A DNA stretch of 64,000 nt from Doryteuthis pealeii (taxonomy: Eukaryota > Mollusca > Cephalopoda > Myopsida > Loliginidae). Below the pieces are notes generated by a model. The model saw nothing but the letters and a program-made list of their open reading frames with translations. It was not told the DNA's origin and ran no database searches. The stretch is taken from positions 74,830,144 to 74,894,143 of the forward strand of contig CM042151.1 in the NCBI GenBank assembly GCA_023376005.1, in the 5' to 3' direction. Numbering within the stretch: the first letter of the stretch is position 1; each line of letters begins with the position of its first letter. Shown in pieces: positions 55,688-64,000 of the stretch. The position numbers and the translations under genes were made by a program.

Positions 55688-55809
55688 TACAATAAAATTG
55701 TCTGGCATCTTGTTTTTACTTAGCCATGACTAACATTGCTGTGTTTTTGCAAATCAATTTAGATATTTTAAACCACCACCACCAACAACTTTTAAAATAT
55801 TTTTTTTTT

Positions 55810-55890
55810 TTAATTTGTATGAATTTCAATAAACTCGAATTTCAAATATTTACCATGCTGTGTTTCTCACTTTTTATCAGCAAATATATT
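55810..55890. repeat. Inverted-repeat arm flanking a 1.4 kb segment (left)
   Basis: TGTGTTTCTCACTTTTTATC and AGCAAATATATT are the complement of 57290-57370. The segment between holds a small ORF and the Penelope-like fragment. Confidence 0.65.
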
Positions 55891-55902
55891 GTTACATAAT
55901 CT

Positions 55903-56109
55903 ATGCATAGATTATTGTCAACCCCCTGTATTTCTGACGGGATGGCCCCTATTCATATCACGGGCAGGACTTTCCATGGAATATTACAGAAAGCCCGCGA
56001 AATATGTGAAGTCACGTGGGACCAAGTTAACCGTCAGTTCCAGCTTGAATATCAGGCAGAAAGCATGTCTGCCTTAGCTGGACTCAAATGCACACGCACG
56101 TTGTGTTAG
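55903..56109 (+). CDS. Small uncharacterised ORF (68 residues)
   Basis: MHRLLSTPCISDGMAPIHIT to LAGLKCTRTLC, with AATAAA 19 bases after the stop. Base composition is more GC-rich than its neighbours, as if imported. A second frame (55889-56077) is open over the same bases, so coding is uncertain. No family recognised. It could be a retroelement or captured exon piece. Confidence 0.3.
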   Translation: MHRLLSTPCISDGMAPIHITGRTFHGILQKAREICEVTWDQVNRQFQLEYQAESMSALAGLKCTRTLC

Positions 56110-56489
56110 TTAGAAGAAGTTTAAGCAATAAAAGTTTTAAAAAATAATATGGTGTTCTTGCTTGATGAATGTCTTGGCAAAAAGACTGACCAAGAAGAAG
56201 GAATGCATCAAAGACGAACAGCCAACAAGAATCTAGAAATAGAATTCAACATGGAGAGAAAGAATAGAAACGACTAGAGATCACCAAATGGCCAAAGAAG
56301 TAAGTAATGCAAAATGCATCTCTCTATCTACCTGTGTCTATCTCTCTTCCCTCTCCAGTAAAAGAACACTTGTGTATATACCCAACATGGGTATATGTAT
56401 ATGACTATGTAACAATATGTAAATATTTTACAATGCCCCCTCAATTTATATCTCTACTATATTTTATAAACTATTATATATCAAAGTTA

Positions 56490-57065
56490 TATTTCAAAGT
56501 TAAAATAATAGATAGGGAAGGACATTGGAAAAGAAGACATCTCAAAGAAGCAGTTTATATGTTGGACTGTAGTGGCCTATTGAGTAGACCAAGTATAGAG
56601 ATGAACACAATATGGGAACCAATTATTAAAAAGGCTAAATCAAATGGTTTTCAAAGTTAATTACTTTAGAAATAAAAATATCAAAAAAGGTCTGATGACA
56701 GATTCTAAGCTTCGAATTGTACAGGAAACACCAATCAACATTTTTTTTTAAAGATCGTGACACATGTCGGAATGACAGATATGCAAAAACAATGTTGTCT
56801 TTTTTTTTTTTTTTTTTAAATAAGATCTCCAAAAATTCTTCAATACCAGTTTGATAAACTGTCTAATATAAAAAATTATTTACCAGCTTGGATCATTACT
56901 ATCCTGTATTGTAATGACCCAACCTGGGAAATCATTTTTAATAGTTTTTCTGTTGATCATTACTATACTTGGATACACAGGGAACACTTGAGGAAGGTCA
57001 GAGGATACAGTGGCCGAAATGTTATGTATATACATACCACAATAAAGATGAGGACAACAGTCAAA
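56490..57065 (+). pseudogene. Penelope-like element C-terminal fragment and 3' end
   Basis: IIDREGHWKRRHLKEAVYML and RPSIEMNTIWEPIIKKA (56502-56635) match the end of the GIY-YIG endonuclease domain of Penelope-like elements, where a [IV]xDxExxWxxRxxKEAxxI motif occurs. Downstream, GGTCAGAGGATACAGTGGCC then GAAATGTT (57000-57020) is a hammerhead-like tail with pairing stem II but an altered first core (CTTGAGGAA instead of CTGATGA). AATAAAGATG lies near 57041. The RT domain is absent. Confidence 0.6.
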
Positions 57066-57289
57066 AAAAAAAAATCAAAATTATTCACATCAAGCCTATC
57101 TAAAAAATACTGACAGGTTGATATTTATTTACACTGTCATATTCAGCATGTGGGGGGGGGGTATTGCTTTTAGTACAAATTCATCCAAAAAAAAAAAAAA
57201 AAAAAAAAAATTCTTTAAACAGGGTAAGTCATAAAATATCTAAATTGGTGCCCAATAAAAAGTGCAGGTGAGGGTATTGTATAATATCT

Positions 57290-57380
57290 ACATATATTTG
57301 CTGATAAAAAGTGAGAAACACAGTAAAGCATATATTTGAAATTTGAATTTGTTTTGTAAAAATTCATCAGAAAAAAAACA
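57290..57380. repeat. Inverted-repeat arm flanking a 1.4 kb segment (right)
   Basis: Complement of 55810-55890, including ATTTGCTGATAAAAAGTGAG. Similar short blocks with poly(G) runs repeat near 57150, 57395 and 57470. Confidence 0.6.
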
Positions 57381-57559
57381 TTCTTTCAAACGGGGGGGGG
57401 GGGTATCTAAATTGATTTGGCAATGAAAAGCGGGTGGTGGGGCACTGGAAAATATCTACATTAATTTGCCTATAAAATGCAAAAAGCACAACTCAGAAAT
57501 TATCTATATTTCACCAGAATTAGGCCTGATGCCAACAAATAAAAACAGAGTAAATTAGG

Positions 57560-57870
57560 GCAGGAGTTGGTATTTGCCTCTCATCCCACTTATGAGGGCT
57601 GGACACAAGGTCTCATTTTTATGTGGGCGAACACAAATTGCATTGATCCTGTCAGCCTCAAGGGGGGCGCTTCAGGCGCTGGGCAATAAACCCAGCCCTG
57701 CCTCTTTAAATCAAGGGGGCAGGTGTTGCCTGGGGGGATAGCCCCCTGGGATCGATGCTATTAATTGTACTTTACCACTCCAGTGGCCGAAGCTCACTGG
57801 ACCCCCAAAGGTCAGGGAAGCATTAGGGCAGGGGTTTGAGAGGACAAAAAATTAAAGTGACCAACATTTA
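57560..57870. other. GC-richer unrecognised block
   Basis: It contains short hairpins (CTGGGCAATAAACCCAG; GGGGGGATAGCCCCCTGGG). No ORF of note and no known family. It stands out in composition from the AT-rich DNA on both sides. Confidence 0.4.
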
Positions 57871-57976
57871 CAGGAGGGGGTGGGGAGCTGGCTATTTACA
57901 TCATAAAAAGAACACTAACTGAGATGAAACTGACACTTGATGAAAAACCCTGAAACTTTTGTTTAAGCACCGCAAG

Positions 57977-58029
57977 TTTGAAGACTTACTGGGAGGGGGG
58001 GTATCCCTCCCCCCCAGTAAGTCTTCAAA
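57977..58029. repeat. Perfect hairpin with poly-G/C inner stem
   Basis: TTTGAAGACTTACTGGGAGG and its exact complement flank a four-base loop; the stem is about 24 bp. Confidence 0.85.
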
Positions 58030-58079
58030 AGGATTGAACTTGCTATAAAAAATCAAAAATAATTTTTAAATGATTGTGT

Positions 58080-58178
58080 AAATGGTAAGCAAGTTAGTCT
58101 TGCAGATCCATTAATACTGAATAATTCAGTAGTAATGGATCTGCAAGACTAACTTGCTAACCATTACACCACGTCTAT
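58080..58178. repeat. Inverted pair of a tRNA-like segment
   Basis: AGCAAGTTAGTCTTGCAGAT-CC (33-base arm) is repeated in inverted orientation around an ATACTGAATAATTCAGTA centre that is itself palindromic. The right arm extends on the minus strand into GTGGTGTAATGGTTAGC, a tRNA A-box-like head. Confidence 0.75.
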
Positions 58179-58311
58179 TCAGTTTTTTTTATTTTTGTTT
58201 TTTTCCCCATACCCAGACTTCACTGAGTAGCTACTTCTAGTACATATATAAAGGGCAATTAGTGTGTATGCATGAAACTATGAAAATAAAACAATTACTG
58301 ACAAAACCGGG

Positions 58312-58532
58312 TTAGCTCAGTCGGTAGAGCGTTCGGCTCACCAACTCACCAACTCAGCGTATGAGTAGCACAGTGTGGTAAAGTAAGGAGCTGATGGTAG
58401 GTGTGACGCTCCACCTCAGATGCCAAAACAATCTCCTTGGTCTAGCGCTAGTGAAAAGGGGATAGACTCCCTTGTTGATTGACTGATACCGACTTTAGGC
58501 CACCCCGACGACTTTACTTTTACTTATATATA
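58312..58532 (+). repeat. S1 tRNA-derived SINE with B-box deletion
   Basis: GGGTTAGCTCAGTCGGTAGAGCG is a strong A box. The B-box segment is replaced by a duplicated CACCAACT. The body is well conserved to GGCCACCCCGACGACTTTAC. Confidence 0.8.
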
Positions 58533-59035
58533 CATAATATTCAGAGATGCTGATAGGTACATGTCCTGCATCCCTGATGCAGTAAAATCATATCCATGCA
58601 TCCCAGTGTTTTTTTTCTTTCCCCACCATTTTAAGCTAACTGTAAATATATCTCAATAGTTTCTAAGAAATGAATTAGACAGGATAGGTTACACGGTAGG
58701 AGTTAGACGGCTTAGTTGGGACCCATAAATTTTTCCCGGGGACTCATTCAAAGCAAATATCCAATCCCAGGATGCACTAAATCAAAAATCTATCAGTATC
58801 ACTGCACATTAACTATCACCAGTTCTTGCTTTTTGTGCAAAAAATTAAGAAGATTTGATTTATATTTAAAGATATCTAAAAATAAAAATATTCACAGAAA
58901 TAGCATTGAAATTCTACTTAAAAATATACAGCATTTGTAAATCTCAAAATAAACAAACCAATGCACCAGATTTTTTGCACTCCCCTACCAAGCGACGATG
59001 GGTAGCTACTTCTAGTACATATCTAAAGGGTAGTT

Positions 59036-59082
<47 letters not shown>

Positions 59083-59392
59083 AGAGAAAACTAGGGAAAA
59101 AAAATTAACGACAAAGTAAATATATATACACATTCATTATGACCAGATATTGCTTTTTTGAGCAAAAATAATGAAGATTTCATTTATATTAGGGATGTTC
59201 AATCGATTTTGCGTGATAAAAGTATACCTGAAGGAAAAAGTTACAAAACGTTTCTAAAAGTTATTTCATTAAAAAATCTTTGTTTCATTTGAAAGAAATA
59301 AGATTAAAACAAAACTGCAATTTTTTTTATTTTTATATCAAAAATTCCTGAAATTATTTTAAATTAATGTTTACATTAGATTTTGACTGCTC

Positions 59393-59425
<33 letters not shown>

Positions 59426-60270
59426 GTTATAATTACTATAAAAAATTAGAAAATCAAATTTTCATCCAAAAATATAATTGTTTTAAAAAAAAAAAAATCT
59501 ATCTAAAATCAGTTAATAGTCCAATTTTAATGAAATTTTCACTACTTATTCATTTATAAAGAATTTTTTTTTTAAATAGATTTTGTGTAAGAAATATTAT
59601 TAGAATTATTTTAAATTTTTGTCAGTATACCAAAAAAATTTAATAAAAAAATAGTTCTTCATTTTAAGAAACAATTATTATTACTATAAAGACAGATGAT
59701 ATAGATTTTTCTTTAAAAAATTTTTTTTTTCTTAAATCAACCTAAAGTCAAAAATTAAAATTTAAAAATAATATAAAAGAAAAATAAATTTAAACAGTTT
59801 AGTTATCTATTAAAATATACTCCTAAATTTAGAAATGTTAGAAAAAACAAAATATTTAAAATGCTGAAAATAAAATTTTGAAAGATTTTTATTATTTTTA
59901 GTTTTATACGTTTTCATAACTAATTTTTTTTTAATCCATTTTTTAATTATATACTATAGAGTTGATATATATTATTTTCTCAATAAAAAAATATTAGTCT
60001 TCACAATTCAAAAAATGCTGTTTAAGAAAAAACAACAAAAAAAACATCAGAGCCTATTTTTTTAATATAATTTTTAATATTTTTTTAATAAACAAAATAT
60101 ATGGTTAATTAAAAAGTATGGTGTTGCTTAAAAGAAATAATTATGTCATTTATTTCCATTGAAAGATTTTTTTTTAAATGAATTTTTTTTTATTCTTACA
60201 TTATTTTTTATAATTAAATTTAAATTAATATCTTTTTAAGTTTATTAACAATTACATTAAGTCAATTATT
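58533..60270. other. No gene seen; AT-rich with microsatellites
   Basis: GTAGCTACTTCTAGTACATA near 59005 repeats a segment at 58230. TG/TA microsatellite at 59036-59080 and poly(A) at 59393-59419. The remainder is A/T runs with chance ORFs. Confidence 0.5.
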
Positions 60271-60565
60271 TAAACTAACAAATATATGCACCCTCCAGGT
60301 ACAAGTATTTAAGTTTTAATGTAATAAAATATATTAGAAAGGCTAATGAAACTAAATAAGAATGCAGATAAAGAGATTTGAAACAGAGGGGGGTATAACC
60401 AAGAAAAATAGAACAACCAAAACTTACTCTTCCATCACTCCTGTCGTTCATAGGTAAATTTTCCTAATCTATTTAGTTAAAATCAGAAGTAAAGAATAAA
60501 ATTACAATTATTTCTTCTAGTTAATGGATTTCTTTTAAGATTTATCCCTAAGATTTTTGCTCATA

Positions 60566-61483
60566 TCTTATTATAATGGAGATTGTGTGTTTTTCTGTCT
60601 GTAACCGAAACTATATTCCTACTCAAGTCACAATTCTTAGTTATTGACATCACATTCTCCATGATTTTATTTTTATTTAACCTCAATTATTAATAAAATT
60701 GTCTTACATTATTAATACTGTTAACCATGTCTACATACTGACAACATGCAATTATATTTATATATACAACAAAATAGCGGTTTACAGTGTAAACGGGAAG
60801 GCTAATTTGCATATTAATATTAAAAAATCGAATTTAATAAATATGTGCTTAGTATTATTGATTTCTAACTGTTTGGTTTTATTTTAATGAATATAAGCAA
60901 AAATCTCTTCAATGAATCTTAAATGAAATCCATTAACAAGATAAAATAACTGTCATTTTATTCTTTACTTCCTCTTATAACTAAATACTTAAATTAGAAA
61001 ATAACAATGAAAGACGAGAGTGATGGAAGAGTAAGTTTCAGTTGTTCCATTTTTTATTATACTCCCTCTGTTTCAAATCTTTTATTATACTCCTGTAATG
61101 AACAAGCTTACTTACCTCCAGCAAAACGCATCTGCTTAGCTTGTCAGGTTCTGCCTGAATTTAGCTGAAGAAGCATGGTCGCCGTTGACGAGCGAATTTG
61201 TAAGGTGTGGTCTCGTTATGCCTCGTTCGTGGCATGAGCATGGCCTATGCAAATTACGCCTACGATATAAAAGAGCTCATTCATTTGCCAAGGCGGCAGC
61301 AAACTAGTCACGTAGAACGAGGTGTGAGAGTGAAGTTACTGCTACGAGAAGACACAACTTCCTCTGTTTCAAATCTTTTTATCTGTATTCTTATTTAGTT
61401 TCATTAGCCTTTCTAATTTAATACAATATTTTATTATATTAAAACTTAAATACTTGCACCCGGAGGGTGCATATGTTTGCTAG
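60566..61483 (+). mobile_element. Helitron family U, inner copy, with extra cargo
   Basis: Starts TCTTATTATAATGGAGATTG and ends with the hairpin TGCACCC-GGA-GGGTGCA, then TATGTTTGCTAG. Inserted between A and T of GCTCATA/TTCATTA; the uninterrupted site occurs at about 54134-54147. It is 918 bases against 593 for the reference, and the excess is the block at 61085-61363. Confidence 0.8.
61085..61363. other. GC-richer block with promoter-like and splice-donor signals
   Basis: This block differs in base composition from the AT-rich Helitron arms on both sides and is absent from the related copy at 53879-54471. On the plus strand it has an octamer ATGCAAAT near 61244 followed about 20 bases later by TATAAAAG, the spacing seen in some histone and snRNA promoters. 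On the minus strand a perfect donor GGAG/GTAAGTAAG sits near 61107-61115, preceded by an ATG. Either it is a captured host-gene fragment carried by the Helitron, or it is the true first exon of the minus-strand zinc-finger gene 7.3 kb downstream. A short duplication of CCTCTGTTTCAAATCTTTT flanks it. Confidence 0.45.
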
Positions 61484-61807
61484 TTCATTAAAATAAAACC
61501 AAAAAATTGGAAATGAATAATACTAAGCACATTTATTAAAATCAAATTTTTAATATCAATATGCAAATTAGCTTTCCCGTTCACACTGAAAACTGCTATT
61601 TTGTTGTATATATAAATACAATTGCATGTTATTAGTATGTAGATATGGTCATCTGTATTACTAATTGTAAAACAATCTTATTAAAGATTGAGGTTTAAAT
61701 AAAAAATAAAATCGTGGAGAATGTAATGTTAATAACTAAGGGAATCGTGACTTGAGTAGTAGTATAGTTTTGGTTACAGACAGAAAAACACTATCTCCAT
61801 TATAAGA

Positions 61808-62620
61808 TTATTATATTATACTTGAAGAATATAATTTAAATAACTGAATTAATGTAATGGTTTTAAAATACTAAATTAAAATCTAATTTAAATTTACGGA
61901 TGTTAATTGTTTTTAAAAAATATAATACCATTCCAATATTTTTTTAAAAATTACTTACTTTTAATTCAATTTTATAAAAAGAAAAAAAAAATTATATTTA
62001 TTATTTTTTTAAATAAAAAAGAATAATTGTCTTTTTTGTTATCTGTAATTTCAAAATGACACACACTAAAAGTTTATTTAAATTCTGTGTCAGCGAAAAA
62101 TCAGCAATATGTCATATAGAATTGATGAATTTTCTTTCTATTTGATTTTTTTTTTTTTAATTCATGTAATTGAAAATTAAATGAAACAATTTTGTTTATA
62201 AATAGTTTCTATTTACATTAATTGATTTTTGGGAGATTTTTAAAATCAAAGATTGAGTTTTTTCCACTGATAATAATAGCGTATTTTATTAAAAAATATG
62301 GCATATTTTTTTCAAATTGAAAAAATTATAGTATTAAAAGTTTTAAAATGGGTTTGAATGGAAAAATATGCATTTTTTTCTTTTGATTGTGATTAATTTT
62401 ATGCTTTTATCTAGCGATTGAAGCAATGTTTTTTGTCTTTTTCTGAAAGAATGTGTTTAAATATTTTAAAATGATTTTAAATTTTATAGTCAAAACTGTG
62501 CACACCTTTTTTATATTCATGAAGAAAATTTAAAAATTAGATAGTAACCGATTTTTTTTTTTTTTTTGTGCATTTAATATTTTAAATAGACATTAATTTT
62601 TCTTCCAGAGAGAGTGTTGA
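61808..62620. other. No gene seen; AT-rich
   Basis: Homopolymer-rich; no ORF or repeat recognised. Confidence 0.5.
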
Positions 62621-62760
62621 TTTATCGATGAATGAATTTTATAATGCATCAGTTATTTTATTTCAAAACTTTCTGATTTTTTTCAGGACACTTAATTTTG
62701 GATAATTCCCTGATTTTTGGTAAATTTTTTTGCAATTGCGAATGTTACATCAAATTTGTA
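62621..62760. repeat. Repeat shared with the 7.3-8.2 kb region
   Basis: TATTTTATTTCAAAACTTTCTG-type sequence and CACTTAATTTTG and TTCCCTGATTTTTGGTAAA recur near 7290-7420 (partly inverted) and 8100-8160. Confidence 0.55.
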
Positions 62761-62819
62761 AATAAGCCATTTTAAACCAGCGTCTCAGACCGAAAGCAAT
62801 TGAAATAGACCGAAAAAAT

Positions 62820-63615
62820 CATTTGGTGGACCTGACCATCTGGACCCCCACCCCTATCTAAAAAAAATTTTTTCCTTTAATGGATTATTATCGATTACAC
62901 ACCAATCTATTAGATTGTAAAAAAAAAAAAATTCTTAAAACTTCTTTATTTTTGGAGTTTTCAGTGGTGCTCATTTCCCCGTATAAGTGTATAGTAAATC
63001 AATCCCCCATATCGGAACCGATCTACCTTAACAGTTGGGCTGAACTTGCACAATGGTGTCAAAATTAAGGTGACCCAGAAAAAACAGAACCAACAAATTT
63101 TGTAATAAAACTTAATTTTAATTAGGGGGGTTTAGGGTTACGGTTTAAAGTTAGTTTAATGGGAAAATAAATAAATAATTTGGGTTCTGTTTTTTCTGGG
63201 CCACCCTAATTTTGACACCTTTGTGCAAGTTTTCCGGGAGTCGTAAGGAGCTTCCGTTCGAGCAGTTCCGATATGGGGGATCGATTTACTATAAACTTAT
63301 ACGGGGAAATGAGCACCCCTGAAAACTAAAAAAAATAAATAACTTTTAAGAATTTTTTTTACAGTCTGATAGATTGGTGTGTAATTGATAATAATCCATT
63401 GAAGGAAAAAATTTTTTTTGGCGGTTCCGGTATGTGGGATCAATTTACGATAATCTTATACGGGGAAATGAGCTCCCCTGAAAACTAAAAAAAATAAAGA
63501 ACTTTTTAGAATCTTTTTTTTTTTTACAATCTGATAGATTGGTGTGCAATCGATAATAATCCATTGAAGGAAAAAAAAAATTAAAAACAAAAATTTTAGA
63601 TGGTCAGGTCCGCCA
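62820..63615. mobile_element. Large palindrome with a duplicated right arm
   Basis: Left arm 62820-63085. Right arm present twice in tandem: 63180-63419 and, shorter, 63420-63615. Arms share GGATTATTATCGATTACACA, CTCATTTCCCCGTATAAG and GTGTCAAAATTA-GGTG-CCCAGAAAAAACAGAA. No ORF of note. Confidence 0.75.
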
Positions 63616-64000
63616 ATCGTTTTAAATATATTAAAAATGAATTAAATGTGTAATATTATTTTGCTTTCTTTTTCTTTTATTGATGATCATTATGTTACTA
63701 CTTATCGATTTAGACAAAAGTTTGATCTTAAATAATCGATTTAATCAATTTTAATTCGTTTTTAAAAAAACATTAGCAAACTTTAGCAGCCGATTTTTGG
63801 CTATTTCTATAGTAAAAGAACCATCAATACAGAATTCTAGTAAAAAATGTCAATATCATGACATTTCTTTAGCAGAATTCAGTAGTGAAAATTTGACTGT
63901 TAGTTGAATTTTCATAGAATTTTTTTTTTTTTTAACCGGTAATCATAACTTGTTTTTGGCTAAGTTAAATTTCAATTGATTTAACGGTGCGAAAATGTAA

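Larger units (their letters stand above)
60275..61807 (-). mobile_element. Helitron family U, outer copy, split by an inner copy
   Basis: Outer pieces 60275-60565 and 61484-61807 together are collinear with the reference copy at 53879-54471. The 3' CTAG is mutated to TTAG. The interruption is exactly the inner Helitron. Confidence 0.75.

Noticed and set aside
56693..56725. CTGATGA at 56693 as a second intact hammerhead
   Set aside because: The following segment does not form stem II and the GAAA core is GAAT.
59094..60250. Possible gene in the long AT-rich stretch
   Set aside because: Only short ORFs made of A/T homopolymers.
1..64000. CRISPR array, phage or bacterial operon
   Set aside because: The tandem repeats found (28, 31, 73 and about 150 bases) lack variable spacers of fixed length, and gene content is animal transposons.

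Overview
This window is AT-rich eukaryotic DNA. Intron-type splice signals, C2H2 zinc-finger genes, several tRNA-derived SINE families, Helitrons, Penelope-like and LINE fragments, and Gypsy-class LTR retrotransposons point to an animal. A lophotrochozoan, most likely a mollusc, is my best guess: the retroelement mix fits, and short GGGAGA-TTATCTCCC type motifs occur near 10630, 13280 and 27550. The species cannot be fixed from sequence alone. No bacterial genes, CRISPR array, rRNA or convincing functional tRNA was seen.

Only two loci look like intact host genes: a nine-finger C2H2 protein at 21909-22871 (+) and a six-finger C2H2 protein at 52774-53664 (-). The second has an intron acceptor just upstream. 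A GC-richer block at about 61090-61360 carries a GTAAGT donor on the same strand and could be its distant first exon, or a fragment captured by a Helitron.

Layout. 1-13 kb: dense copies of one interspersed repeat (called R1 here) in both orientations, two tRNA-SINE families (S1 and T2), and four foldback elements. 13-21 kb: more SINEs, a mariner-like relic, a LINE 3' end, a TA-rich block between direct repeats, a probable Helitron and a hammerhead-ribozyme fold. 21.4-22.9 kb: a tandem triplication leading into zinc-finger gene 1. 23-27 kb: a foldback, a LINE C-terminal fragment encoding a CCHC knuckle and an endonuclease-like tail, and an R1 copy. 27.5-49.8 kb: a retroelement graveyard. It holds a broken Gypsy pol, five copies of one untranslated leader, a solo LTR with target-site duplication, a gag-RNase H-env relic, and two differently deleted copies of one Gypsy element (Y-a and Y-b) with a spliced, signal-peptide-bearing env-like gene. 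Between Y-a and Y-b lies another element (X), itself broken by a second solo LTR. 50-64 kb: S1 SINEs, foldbacks, zinc-finger gene 2, a Penelope-like fragment, a Helitron inserted inside another Helitron of its own family, and AT-rich DNA ending in a large palindrome.

Almost everything here is mobile-element debris. The main interest is nested insertion order, repeated leader arrays that resemble primer-binding sites, ribozyme and env signals, and the unusual number of long hairpins. Repeat and element names (R1, S1, T2, U, V, W, X, Y, Z, G1) are mine, not database names.
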